Assembly (NCBI RefSeq): GCF_000002985.6
Contig: NC_003283.11
Coordinates: 8,122,001 to 8,186,000, forward strand
Direction of reading: 5' to 3'
Origin: Caenorhabditis elegans
Lineage: Eukaryota > Nematoda > Chromadorea > Rhabditida > Rhabditidae
Length of the DNA: 64,000 nucleotides
Shown one piece after another: positions 24,603 through 37,952 of the stretch (position 1 is the stretch's first letter; the number at the start of each line of letters is the position of its first letter). The notes below the pieces were generated by a model that was not told the DNA's origin, searched no databases, and worked only from the letters and a program-made list of their open reading frames with translations. Made by a program: the position numbers and the translations under genes.

Positions 24603-26038
24603 ATGGAAGAGATGCGCATTGTAGAAATCGAAACTGCTGACAGAAAGTAAGCAGTTCAATGAGAAATTATTTTATTTTAAGTTAAATTTCTTTCAGAATA
24701 AAAAGAAATTGGTCGTATGTGAAAAAGAATGAGCTGAAATTCGAATCTGCGGAAAAAGCAAAGCCAAGTCCAGTGGTTTGTATCAAAGGAAATGACGAGA
24801 GTGAGATTAATTTGTTGGAAAAGAAGACAAGTTCTATTTCGAAGTACTCGTGAGTTTTATTCAGATTTTATTCAATTTTTGCAATATAGGGGATTCATAT
24901 AAAACATAATTATTGAAATCAAACGTGAAGCGTAATTTTCAAAATCAGATTTGAAAATAAAAATAAACAAAAATATTTCAAACGAAAATCGAGAACATAG
25001 GTACCTTAATGTTTTTTACTTACACCGTCAAATTGTCTTTACAAAATTTTTTATGCAGATAACCCAGAGTTAAAATAAGTCATATGAAACATGATTTGAA
25101 AATGTGCAGAGTTTGATGATTTTATTTAACAATTAGTAACTTTTATGTACCGCATGAAAAAGTTGTTCACGGTCTTGTTGGAACTGCCTATTGCGCCAGA
25201 ATATTTTGTTAACACTAAAATTGCGAAGAGTTGAGAAGCGGTTTGCAAGCCCGGGGCGCCGTTGTTTCAAAGTTAATTTTAAATAATTTTTGCGTGTTTT
25301 TTTGTACAATAAAATACTGAAAAGCAGCGCTGCGGGATTGTAACGTTTCTCAGCTGTGCGGTTTTCAGTATTGGTTGACTATAACACTATTTTTCTTTTT
25401 ACAAATATAAAATTGTCGTTCTCGGTCGCAATTCATTAAAACACAGGGGCGAATTTGAAAAAAAAAGAATCAAACATTAATCTCTGAGGTCACATGTACC
25501 AGTTTTATTACACAGTTTTTCAAAGCGGTTCTCAAAAATCAAGACTCAAATCACACGGTCATGCATTCCTTTCCTGATTTTTAAAGATAAAATGAATTAA
25601 TGATTCAATGATCACTTCCGCAGACAGTCATGCTTGAAAGAAAGATCATCAAAATCAATGAATCTGTTCATGGGAACAAATTTCAAAAACCTAAAACAAA
25701 CTAGTTTGGTTTCAGATCCCCATTGGCGCATCGTATGAAACAAGAACGAATCGACAAACGCGAGAAACTTCATTTGAATTGAACGATCCATTGTGGGTAT
25801 ACTATTGGCCAGATGATAAAACTTTTATGACTTTTATGAACTTCTACTGCAAAGAAAATTTAAAGAGAGAACAAAAAACTCGCAGCGTAAAGGATACAAA
25901 TCACGAAAAAAGGTGAAAATGATTTCTCTTTTCTCTATTTTTCGAAGTTCCTACAAAATGTTTACTAGGAAATTGAACAGTCGGCGAGCGTTTTCAACCT
26001 TAGCAACAACATTCCCAGTTTTTGAAGTTTCCAAATAA
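24603..26038 (+). CDS. Small hypothetical gene; third exon open in two overlapping frames
   Basis: Exon 1 (24603-24646) starts MEEMRIVEIETADRK; exon 2 (24697-24849) continues in frame with IKRNWSYVKKNELKF and ends TSSISKYS at a gtgagt donor. Exon 3 begins at 25716 after ggtttcag. In phase with exon 2 it reads SPLAHRMKQERIDKREKL and stops at 25780-25782, an 87-residue protein. In another frame the same exon is open from 25716 to 25913, reading NDPLWVYYWPDDKTF, and continues through a gtgaaa...tttactag intron into 25969-26038 (KLNSRRAFSTLATTFPVFEVSK then TAA). That second frame looks more protein-like yet is out of phase with exon 2 by the obvious splice. An intermediate exon (for instance near 25625) or alternative sites could reconcile them. 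The family is not recognised. Confidence 0.5.
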
Positions 26039-27740
26039 TTTTTCTTTGGCTAAAGTTTATATCACTAATAGTAAAGACAAAAGACTGGATAATGTTTTTC
26101 ATTGTCGTTCTAAAAATTTCCATATAGATGAACAACTTCTCAATTCGTATATTTTTCTATTTACAATTTTCTTATTTCTATTGTTAACTTTACACTAGAC
26201 GACTCCTGGACACTTTTTGATTTTCATGAGAACTGCTATTCATTCCAATATTTTATTTTGTTTTTTTTGTTCATACCTGTTATAATTCCGTCATAATGTA
26301 TGTTACTTGAATCCTCACGTGTCCATTTTATTAACACTGACTTTAAAAAAAAATGAAACAAACAAAGCTATAAACTATTAAATCAAATAAATAAAAAGAT
26401 ACCATAAGACTAGATGAATCGGTTTTTATGCGTTTAAAATAAACATGTAACGTATATATTTTCCTAGTTATTAGTTTTTAAAGAATTTTTAGTTTTTTTT
26501 CGGTTAGTTTTGAACACTCATGTTGTGTTTTGTGACCTCAGAATAGTAATCTAGATGAGCGAGTTTCGGATCTAAAATTCATATACGTGTCAACCATATC
26601 TTCAAATGACAGAAGAATCGACTCTTTTTCTTGCTTTGTTCTGTGTATTTTTTGTTATTTTAAAAAGTACGTTTTGAAAAATAATGATCAAGGAAAATTT
26701 ATTTGTTCATAAATAAATATTTTATCAATTATTTATATTTCCAATCGAAATGTCAACAACATCTTCAAAAATAGAACAAGTATGCGCTTTGTGAATGCGT
26801 AGAGGGCTAGAAAAAAATTAAATTAATAATTCAAATTTTATTCCATATAACGTTTTTGAACGGTTTTTAATGAAGCAAAAACTTTAAAAAGTTTTTTTTG
26901 GAGATTTTGAAAATATATTTTTAATCCAAGTATCTAACCGACTTCACCATCTTTAAGCTTCGAAAACTCCTTAATAATTCCAAACATAATTTCCCTACAA
27001 TACCGATGAGCCTAACAAGTCTATCGAAACTTCATAGAAATATGAATTTCTAGAAATACATAAAACGATTGTCTCATGATATTTCCAAGAATGTTTAGCT
27101 TCTCATTAGGTACACAGAACAGAAAACGCATCCATATACTCTATAGTTTTCCATAAATACCGATTCATGAATTTTGCTTTGGTTTTCTTTGGTATTTCAA
27201 AAAGTAAACCTTTCAAGTAAAACTTTGGAACATAGATTCCAATGACTGTTCCAATTCCTCACAAATTAAGATACTGTGTGTTGAAATGTTCGTATTTGAT
27301 CAGACAAAAATACACCTAAAGAGAGGCCGAAACGTTTGGCAAATACAAAAGTTACTTAGGTTTCTTAAGCCAATATTTTTTTATTGGAAATCGACCAATA
27401 TAAAACTTGAAAGATAAACTGATTTCATCGGTCTCTAATCATTCAAAATGTCACCGGGTCACTTTATTAGCATGATTATGTTGTTTTCATACAAGATTAT
27501 TCTTTAAAGAAAATTTAATATCACATGCTTTGTCTTATAAAAATTGCATTTATTTATAGTAACATTGTTATTCTTAATTTCATCTGACTACGTAAAAATC
27601 TGTGAAAATAGGACTCTTTTGTTTTTCCGTCACTTAAACTTTAAATCATACTTAAATATTTATGATTTCATTTTTTCGTCATTAACCGCATTTTCCCATT
27701 ACAATAAATTACCAGAATATACAAAATACCGCCACTGCAA

Positions 27741-27780
27741 CAACTGGGCAAAACTGGGCAAAACAATTGGGCAAAACTGA
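27741..27780. repeat. Short tandem repeat, ACTGGGCAAA unit
   Basis: About three to four imperfect copies of a 10-11 bp unit (caactgggca, aaactgggca, aaacaattgggcaaaactg). Confidence 0.6.
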
Positions 27781-29567
27781 AGATTCTAGCGAAGCCTAGC
27801 TTTTCTTCGAAATTTCGAACCGTCACATAAAAGTTTTGTTAATTTTTTGAGTTCGTTTCATCATGAAAGTCGGCTTTTTGGGACCATCCAGCATTGCAAA
27901 ACTTTTTTATCCGCTACTCCTCACTCTTAAAAATTTTAGTCCAACGAAAACCCAACACTACGTTTTATTTTTGTTTTAATTATTTTGATATTAAAATTTA
28001 ATTTTTGGAACGTTAGAATCGTCAGAATTCTTCACAAAAAATATTTTTCAATTTAAGGTCACATTTTGATTTTTGAATTCAATCTTCTGTTTTGAAACGG
28101 GATTTCATAAAAATAACCTGGCTTCCTCAATTTCTGGCTTTTTAATTTTAATTTTCATTTTCAAAACTCATATATTTTTCTGCACATCACTCACGTTTGT
28201 TTTCGCCCACTCATATTCCGCTACAATAGAATCTGTCTTCCGTTTTTTTTTTCTTCTAAAAATGTCGATTCGATTAAGTTCAAAATCTATTTAAAAACTA
28301 CCAGTATCTCATAATTAAATTGTTATATACATATTCTGTTCTTTTTCCCAATTCACATCCGCTTTCGATCTTCAGTCTCCTTCCCATTGCACTTTTTTCT
28401 TGTCATTTTCACAACAACGCCTACAAATTTGCAACATTTAACGTCATCATCAGATGCTTTTGCTATCGTCATTTGTTCCACGCCCATTCTACACATTTAT
28501 ATTTGATTTGGGGTGGTCGTCGTTTTTTAGTAAAAGCGTCCGCCCCATCTGGAATAGAAATAATCAGAAGAGGGTCAAAAAATAAGCCAAGCCCAATCCT
28601 TGGTTTCCTCATCATTTCTTTTCTGATGACTATAATTTTTAGGAGACTCAGATGGCCATTGGCCTTCGTCGCCTGACATTTTCTCATGAGCCATCGTGCC
28701 GATAATTCAATCAGTCTTAAAATGGGAGAAACGAGTGGTTTTTCCATCTCTATTAGTTATTCATTTTTTGTTAACTACCACTCGACGTGGGTTTCTCTAG
28801 TTTGTGTGAGTAAACCAAAGATCATTTAGTTCAAGTTACTACTATCGGTACAGGGAGCACCTACCGTAACCCTTCAATACTTTTATATCTCGAATACTTT
28901 ATTATCAAGCTATCATCTCGAACAACTGAATAATTAAAAGACTTTAATTGTTATCTGGCTACATAGATTACGTGATAATGTTCGCAAGTTTTTCCTCTTG
29001 ATAGCAACGATACGAAGCAGCTGGCCAATGATCAACGGGGTACCTGGATCTTTGTCACCCGGATCCATACAAGATCATTGGTCAGCGTTCTTCCAGAAGG
29101 TGTTTGAACTGTTCCTTGTATCTAGGCTAAACTTCATTTTTGAATGGTGGTATCTAGGGCACTATGTTATGATCGAAATATGTTTAGATTAGTTTGAAAA
29201 TGTGGATTTCTTCTAGTTGATTTTTCGAAGCGATTGTTATCTCAAACAGTATCCACTAATTTGAGTTTTTATTTCTAGCGAGCTGTTTCTAACAGTTTGA
29301 ATTATCAGAGATCATATCACCCAACTTGCGCATAATTATAATGATATCACCCTTAACAAACGAGCTCTACATAGTGATAAGGATTTGTTTACCGCTCATC
29401 ATTGATTACTAATGTCTTATTAATATTATTCCTGTTGTTCTCGTATTAAACTTTGCCCAATTTAGACATTCTCTTAAGGATTATTTCGAATAATGTCCAT
29501 ATCAAGTATTTTTTCAAACTATTTGGGTAAAAATGATCCTCAACCCACTACTGAATACTCTAATTAA

Positions 29568-30835
29568 AGGGGGAGTAGAGTTTGTGGGGAAATATATGTT
29601 TCTGACTCTAATTTTGCCCCTGATGCCGAATATCGATGTGAAAAAATTCAAAAAAATTTCCCTGATTTTATATTAATTTTTAAAATCCGAAAATTTATTG
29701 GATGCCTATATGTGAGTTTTCAAACGCTGAACTTTCCCGCCAGAGACGCCCCGCCCACGAAACCGTGCCGCAGGTGTGGGTTTACGAGATGAATATTTTC
29801 CTTCTATTTTTATTTGATTTTATACCGATTTTCGTCGATTTTTCTCATTTTTTCGCTGTTTTAAATTGAAATTTTTGTTATTTCTCTTTAATTATGCCTT
29901 TCGATTGATGAAATACACAAAATTCCATGAAAAATTCCATTTTCAGCACAAATTCGACGGGAAACAAGGTGGAGGCAACCGTGGACAATAAATCTATTAC
30001 TTATTCGTGTGTAATGCTTTTGTTTTTTAGACAAAACAAGTAAAATTATTATAAAACTGTTTATATTCAATAAACTTTACAAGAAAAACATTTTTGGTAA
30101 AAAAAAAACTACAAAAATCGAATATTGTCCTCGGGAGCGCGACGAATCAACGTGTTCCGGATAACTGAAATGTTAAATGTTTGTATTAATGTGGAGAACT
30201 TTCGTTATTGAGATTTGTAAAGAGACTATTGATAAGCACTAGGATTAAAATAGGAAGTTTAATTAAATTTATTACGATAGTAAGATATTTGCCGAATAAA
30301 TCGACATACTGATGATTTTTAGGATGTTTTAGGCTTAATTATTTAGCGATTCTTACTTTTCAATTGTTTTTTAAATAATATTTTCTATAAGAAGTACTCA
30401 CTTTTCAAAAAATCGTCGTGTCTCCGCGATTTTCCTCGTTTCCCGTCGAATTTGTGCTGAAAATGGAATTTTTTATGAAATTTTGTGTATTTCATCAATA
30501 GAAAGGCATAATTTAAGAGAAATAACAAAAATTTCAATATAAAACAGCGAAAAAATGAGAAAAATCGACGAAAATCGGTATAAAATCAAATAAAAATAGA
30601 AGGAAAATATTCATCTCGTAAACCCACACTTGCGGCACGGTTTCGTGGGCGGGGCGTCTCTGGCGGGAAAATTCAGCGTTTGAAAACTCACATATAGGCA
30701 TCCAATGAATTTTCGGATTTTAAAAATTAATATAAAATCAGGGAAATTTTTTTGAATTTTTTCACATCGATATTCGGCATCAGGGGCAAAATTAGAGTCA
30801 GAAACATATATTTCCCCACAAACTCTACTCCCCCT
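29568..30835. mobile_element. Palindromic non-autonomous DNA element with TTAA target-site duplication
   Basis: Two inverted arms of about 400 bp (29568-29975 and about 30430-30835) are nearly identical reverse complements: the left begins agggggagtagagtttgtgg and the right ends with its complement, and both contain the GC-rich core ccccgcccacgaaaccgtgc / gcacggtttcgtgggcgggg. TTAA flanks both ends (29564-29567 and 30836-30839). The spacer of about 450 bp is AT-rich and has no transposase frame; it contains attacgatagtaagatat, a string also found near 21650. TTAA duplications are typical of piggyBac-type insertion, and C. elegans is known to carry palindromic TTAA families (PALTTAA-type), to which this probably belongs. 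Confidence 0.8.
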
Positions 30836-33800
30836 TTAAATAATATCAGGCCTCCCCCTACTCCAATTAATAGAATTAGATACTTCCCGAAAACAGAGAC
30901 AACAACAAGTGACCGGAACTTAGTATTAAATTCTATTAGACGTCTGAAAATAACAAGCAGAAGTTGAAGAAGCTGGTTATGTAAGTAAATAGAAATAGAA
31001 GCATTTGTTCCTTGAAACAATTTTTGAAAAAGAATTTGCCAAAAAATTAACGACTGATGGAATATTTAAAATTTGAGTTTCAACAGAAACTAGGAGTTCT
31101 ATAGTTAACTGTTGATAAATCCTGTGGATATATAATAGTATTAAAAACTCATTTTTCATACAATAGGTACATATGTAGGCATGATGGAGGCGCAGTTTTG
31201 TGGGAAATTTTGTTACACGTACCTCAATTGGGAGAAGCTGTTTGTCCAAATTTCACTTTCACGATATATACAGTAAACCATCACGTCATCTAATTCCAGG
31301 TTTTCGCTTGCTAGAGTCTCTTTAGTTGATTATACTAGGCAATAAACATTTGAAGCAGTGCATTACTTTTCCGGCACCTCAATCTTCTTTGAATTTATAT
31401 GTAATGTTGCCTTGAATTCAAGTCCAACTTTTTTCAAAAGTGACGTTTTTCGTCCATTTTCTGAGATATTCTCAAGTGAATTGCTCATTGCACTCATCCT
31501 CCGCCTTGCTCTACCGAAACTCCCCGTCAGCGTTTCCTTTTACTATCGTTTCCGGAATTCCAGAAAAACATGGCTATATGACGACTCCCCCTCGTTTAGT
31601 ATTGAATCCTAGATCTATTTGATACATTTTTATCCGTTTACATCGGTATGAGTCCATTCCTCATATCTACAAAACTTGATCTAGAACACATACTCTCAAA
31701 AGTCTTCTTTGACCTCTAATCTCTGCGCCTTCACAGCTTCAGGCCCGTTTTCGTACCTTCATGCCGCCCGTTTATGCCCCTCTTCTCTTCCGTGTGACAC
31801 AATACCTTCTTTCCTTTCCTCTACAACACAGATTAGGCCCCCGCCGTTTCTTGTCGTCGCTACGCTTTTCTCTCATTTTTCACCCGTTACCCGGGCCAAT
31901 TTTAATTCCAAAATTTCTCCATGTTTCCTGTTTCAATCTGTCTCATTATCACTTTTATCACTCCCCCTTTGCCCTCCCCGTTCTTCGAGATTTTTCGCAT
32001 TTTTGTTGGCAAGCTTCTCATATTTCACTAATTTATCTCATTTTTCACGTTCGAGATTTGATTCAATACATCGTAAGTCTAGATGCCTTTTGATGTCTCA
32101 ATTATTCTGTGATAGTCTAGACTTTTATATGATTCAAAGTTAATTAAATCATCGAACTTTACATCCTGTTATCATCTAATAAATGTTCAAAAATAAAAAT
32201 TGAATATGCCTAAAAATCCATTTAAATTCGATACTTATACCAGAAATCACACTCTTACTTTGAAAATAAGTTTTGTCACCTCCAGAGAATTCTCAGAACT
32301 AGAAGTGTACGGCTATCTTTCCGGAAAATTTCCAAGACTGTCAATTTCGGTATGATAAAACAACTTTGAATCAAATATGAATGTTCGATTTTGGATAACA
32401 GCTCGATTATTTCGTAAATAACTTTTATATTAATAGCTTAAACAGTTGAAAAAATACCATTAAAAAAAAATAATAAAAATTAAAAAAAAAATAATAAAAA
32501 ATAGTTTTTCTGTATTTTCACTACATATATACTTTGAAATAAAAAGTTGAATTATCATACCATGGTATATTTGCCAGGCCTCTTGTTCAGAACTCATTGC
32601 CCAAAATTTGATTTTCAGTATTTTAAGTGTTTAAATGTTTGTATCAATCCTTTTCTGACTGAGATCAGAACTAAATTATTTGCATAAAAGTTTTAAAATT
32701 ATATATTAAAGAAGGCTACTAGACTATAATTTGTGAGAGGAAATGTCACAACTTTTTGCACTGATTCGATACAAACTTTGGTTTTTATGTTTTTGTTAGC
32801 AAAAAATTGGCTATAAGAACTCGTTTAAATCTGCTAGAGTGGCACACGGGGCTGGAAAATCGTAGCTTGTAAGCTAGGTTTAAAATAATTGTTTACTGAA
32901 TTTATTGAAAAAGTTTTAGTTGTATCTATACCACACAAGTACCCAATTTTGAATATGAATTCAAAACCTTCTGAACCAAGTGCAACTAAGATCATAAGTG
33001 CGAAATGTTAAACTGTACTGTACTAGACAACCTTCGGAAAATCCAGACATCACAGATATCCTATCTTCTTTGCGTAGTTTGTGCATCGTTTTGCATATCT
33101 CGTTTCTGAATCATTGGTCTGTATGAAAACACAGAAGATCAACACAAAGGTCAGTATACTGTACTTCTGATTTGATAATATTGCCGCCTCCTTGGCGCAG
33201 ATTGTTCAAGGAACCGATATCCCAATAGAAAACTTTAGTTACCATTTTACAAAACCTACTAGCCTTAAGATAGTAACTCGAAAAACCATTTCTGTCACTT
33301 TATTACAGAAAAGTGAGTTATGATCGAACCCTACTAATTTTGAACAAATGAACTCTGCGGTCTCTTTTTTAAAACTTTTTGTGGATTTATTTATTTGCTC
33401 ACCCACCCTTACCATGTGTAGAAGATTCCCACGACAAAGGTTTTGATTACATGCGAAGCTCACTTCTTTTTGTGGATCTCTGCTAGTGACAGATTGCTTC
33501 CGTCATCAACGAAAACGTCTTCCTTACTAGAAGAAAATGTTGCTCGTGATTACTGAGAGCCAGCTATAATTATTGTTTAGACTTCGGCCATCGGAAGCAT
33601 TCAAAATCGAAACTTTCTTCCCGTTCTATTTAATATGTGAATGTAATCAAAAAGTTCTTTACTCATCGTTTCTATCGTTGACCCAGATTACTTTTGAACA
33701 GTTCTCTTTTTTGTTTAAACTTCAACACCAACCTTTGCGAACTTTTTTGTGATTTATTTCTTCAGGCGATTTCATACATAAAGTTAAGTCAAAATGATAA

Positions 33801-35745
33801 ATTAAAAGTAGTATCTTTCAAAATCTATCAAGGGATTCCTGATTATAAATATCGAAATCTATTAAATGTTCATATTAGGGATTCTTGTTGTTTTCCCTCG
33901 ATATGCAATAAGGAACTGAACAACAACATTTTGAATTTTTTTTGAATCTGTGATAGAGATTTGTTGAAGTCCTAAAGATTTTTAACTGCCGTTTTTCCTC
34001 TATCAGCTTTCTTGCACCGGCCTTGTTTTCAGACCAGTCGTTTCTTGTAAAATGATAATTTTTAAAAATCTTACTGCATGTTCTGAACATCTGAAAAATC
34101 TGAACCTGAACATGTTTCAAACATAGCTGCAAGGCTTTATTAATTTTAACTGCTCGTGAGCCTCCAATCAAAAGTACTCCTGTCTTGTGCCTACACGCGG
34201 TTTTTTTTTATTTCTGGCAGTTCTAAGTAACTGTAACGAAAAAATATAACTTATCAAACACCGGAGTTTGCAAAAAAAATGAGCGGTCAAAACGTCACTA
34301 TGAAAAATTACTATGAAAATCCAATTCTTAACAATATCTGACAGATTGATACTCTAATAAATTCTGAATGAAAAACGAAATTCCAAAAATATTCCGAAAT
34401 CTCAACGTCAACGATTAATTAAATGAGTAGACTGCTCTTTGTGACGTTAACCATCGAATTTTTAAATTTGTTTCCTCGAAAACAAGTATTTTTACCGATC
34501 AATGGTCGTTTGAACTTATGCAAAAAGTACGTCTTGTACTCTTAGAAAACCCCTTTCGTGCTTGATAATTCATTTTCTCACGAGTTTCTGTTCCATGCTA
34601 TTTTTGCAAAATCTCTACACAATTTATTTCTATAAATATTTTTCTGACCACACACGGGTCACATCAGTATCTTAACTTACGAGGGATTGATAATCATCAA
34701 ATTTAAAAATATTTATCACTGTTTTTCTAGCAAATACATCTATGAAAAAAACCGTAAATTTTGGAAAAATGTGCTTTCATTTTTGAAAGAAATTGGTCGC
34801 TCTCGGATTTTGGATTAGTAAGCGACCGAGGATTAATCAAAAAAAAACGTGTTGTTCCTTTTACTACCCAAATGAGTGAAACTGTTGTTATTTTGATACC
34901 TTGATATTCGCGAGGAAGAGCATCAGAACATTCTCCCTTGAACATTAATTTGTGGCGTTTTCGTAATTTTTGTCACAATTTGTATTTAAGAATAGTAAAC
35001 AGGAAAATGGATGCACAGAAGCCTTTCTTCGAATTTTAAAAACATTTTCACAAGGCTTCCAGTTTACGTGAAAACTTAAAGAAAACGGTTTATCTTTTTT
35101 ATATTTAATTAATCGAGTCAGAAACTTTCTAGTTTTGGTGTTCATTGAGCATTTATTGAAAATAAATAATAAATCATATGCATAATTGAAATGCCGTGCT
35201 AGATGTTTGAACAGAATCAGTGGCCAAAAAGGTTCAATTTGTATATTTGAATAATAAAATATTCAATTAGTATTTTGAAAGATCATTTCCTCATTATTTA
35301 AATGTGTGTCTTGTTTGGTAATTAATATTATGACAAAAAATTTTTAAAATTAAATTTAACTCCAACTTCGATAATTGGCCTATAAGAAACATCTTTCAAT
35401 ATTTCTAACTATTTTTATCCTTTTTAATTTTCACAAATCACTATTTTTATAAAACCTGCCATTTTCATATCAGTTGGCTCAAGTTCCAACTATGTTGTTC
35501 AGATATGTTTATTTTTTATTCATATTAATCAAAATACTTGCTTTTCCAAAGATCTTAGACATTTTACGTCAAAAAGTGATTCTTCGTGGGCATTAGTATG
35601 TAGTAACATTGAAGTTAACCGTTTTTTGTGTGCAAGATTGGCTTCTTTCTCGGCTTCCTCCCCATGTTTCTTCCGATTTTCACAAACTACACTTCTCGTT
35701 TTAATATTTGTTTCCAGTTTGATTTCATTCATAATCTTTCAGATC

Positions 35746-37584
35746 ATGTCCCCGGTGAGCCTATTACTACTTCTTCTATTCCCATTGAGCACTTTTCAAC
35801 AACGAGAAGATTGCACAGTGCAGCCACCATCTCCACGTCATCCGAACATTGTGATTCTTATGATTGACGACTTGGGTTACGGTGACATTGCGTCATACGG
35901 TCACCCGACTCAAGAATACACACAAGTCGATCGGATGGCAGCAGAAGGCACCCGGTTTACACAAGCATATTCAGCAGATAGTATGTGCTCACCTAGCAGA
36001 GCTGGATTCATTACTGGACGATTACCTATTCGATTAGGTATAGTTGGAGGACGGAGAGTTTTTGTTCCTTATGATATTGGAGGCCTTCCAAAAAGTGAGA
36101 CAACAATGGCTGAAATGCTTCAAGAAGCAGGATATGCAACTGGCATGGTTGGAAAATGGCATCTTGGAATTAATGAAAACAATGCAACTGATGGTGCACA
36201 TTTGCCTTCAAAGCGAGGATTTGAGTATGTTGGAGTCAACTTGCCGTTTACCAACGTCTGGCAGTGCGATACAACAAGAGAATTTTACGACAAAGGACCT
36301 GATCCATCACTTTGTTTCCTCTATGATGGAGATGATATCGTTCAACAACCAATGAAATTTGAGCATATGACAGAAAATCTTGTTGGAGACTGGAAAAGGT
36401 TTTTGATGACAAGGTTGGCACAAGATCAACACGAGAGACCATTCTTCTTCTATTTCTCATTTCCACAAGTCCACTCAACACAGTTTGCAAGCAAACGATT
36501 TAGAGGATCATCGGTTAGAGGTAAGCTTGAAAGTGAATGTTTCTATGAAAAATGGTCAGCTAGATGCAATCTACGAATGTTTTTGATTGTGATATGTTGT
36601 GAACTTGATATTTTTGAAATGTCTCGGAAACACAATAAGCTATATTTTAATATTTGGAAATCTTTGCCGTTTGAAAATCGTTATTCTAAACGTAGCTTGA
36701 CCATTTTCGGTAGCAAAATTTTCACTTTTTGTTGCACGTGTCCTTATCATATCTAGAAGCTTCAACCACAAAATGATTCAAAGAAGCGACTTCAATGATC
36801 TCCAAGAGTGTATGTTGATGTCTAACTTCACAATTTTGCAGAAAGAAGCACTCCGTTCTGACGGAATTGATATCTCTGACGAATTGCGTGGTGAGAGTGA
36901 AGATGTGGAAGGAAGCCTCGGAAAGGCTCGTCCGATCATCTACTACTGTAATACTCATCTGATGGCTATTAGGATGGGAGACTACAAAGTTCACTACAAA
37001 ACATCTCCAATCTTCTTTAATAATTCAGTTGATCCAAATCTTGATTATTTCTGTCCAAATGGAAAACCAAAGTCTGATTGGTGAGTTTCCCTAGCAGCTA
37101 ACTTTGTTCAAAACAAACAATTTTTCAGGTACGTTTCACAAGTCTGTCCTGATGAGCATCTACAAAAACATTATCCTCCACTTGTTTTCGATCTTATTCG
37201 TGATCCATATGAGCAGTATCCATTGCAAAATACTGTAAAATCACAAGAGGTACAAAGATTTCAATTAATATTTCTAGAACCAAAAATTATTTACAGATAA
37301 GATTCCAAGCTATGCAGCGGCTGTCTGAACACAAATCGTCGCTGGTCAAAGTTAAAAATGTGCTCGGAAGCTACAATAAAACAGTAAGTGAAATCATCAC
37401 AATTAATAATTTGTCTTCATTTAATAAATATTGATTTCAGTTGATACCTTGCTGCAATCCGCCAAGTTGCAAATGTGACAAATTATCAAGGCCCACAGAA
37501 TTTGACGAAAGTCGGCCAGATTATGTTGGTCTGGTGCCTGATCTTGAAAAGACCGAATACGAACTTCTTCACAGATTCTTCTAA
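35746..37584 (+). CDS. sul-2: Secreted sulfatase SUL-2 (arylsulfatase family)
   Basis: Five exons: 35746-36513, 36842-37080, 37129-37249, 37297-37383 and 37441-37584, giving 452 codons plus TAA. A ctttcag acceptor ends at 35742, so the ATG at 35746 is probably trans-spliced; it opens a signal peptide ([15 protein letters not shown]). Catalytic features seen: metal ligands D41 and D42 (MIDDLGYGD), the formylglycine signature C81-S-P-S-R85, GKWHLG with K137 and H139, and a His in PQVHST. The C-terminal half ([36 protein letters not shown]) resembles steroid-sulfatase/arylsulfatase E types. Published work links sul-2 to steroid-hormone sulfation and lifespan. The segment that normally holds the remaining DN metal ligands and a catalytic Lys is absent (see findings). 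Exon 1 has two possible donors; gttaga at 36514 is the one that keeps frame with exon 2. Confidence 0.9.
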
Positions 37585-37952
37585 ATGTTTCCGAATTTCT
37601 AAAATTCCTTGATCTCATAACTTTTTACTTTGTTTATTATTATTTAAAATCTCCAAATATTCTAGTCTTCTTTTTGATCTCTACTTTCTTTGTTTCCCAG
37701 TTCCATCATTTTTCTGATTCTCCCGGCGACATGACATCACCACCGATTCTTTTCTAATTTGCATGTTCTGTCTCTCTGTCTTAATTTCTCCCTCTTTTTA
37801 ACTATTAATTTAATTTACATCTAATACAATTAAAATAAAAGAACGAAAATAAATAAAAGAGTTTGAAACCGTGAAGTGCTAATTTACAAAATGAAACTTA
37901 TCAAATTGAAAGTCATCGTCCAAAAAAATTTATTTCAATTTTTCGAAGCAAA

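Larger units (their letters stand above)
26039..35745. other. 9.7-kb region without a recognisable gene
   Basis: Neither strand gives a credible exon chain. ORFs at 31709-32143 and 28320-28676 come from pyrimidine-rich DNA and have no domain character. Features present: a short tandem repeat (27741-27780) and a TTAA-flanked palindromic element (29568-30835). The pyrimidine-rich blocks at about 28180-28480 and 31680-32060 resemble C. elegans promoter or outron sequence. The last part would include the 5' region of sul-2. Confidence 0.45.

Noticed and set aside
31709..32143. 144-codon plus-strand ORF with an overlapping 110-codon ORF
   Set aside because: Both come from a pyrimidine-rich block; composition is S/F/L/P-heavy, no domain, no trans-splice acceptor and no splice partners.
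36521..36756. Reading of the sulfatase ORF through the first intron
   Set aside because: The read-through sequence has no sulfatase similarity, ends in a stop, and has gt and ag sites at both ends; it is intronic.
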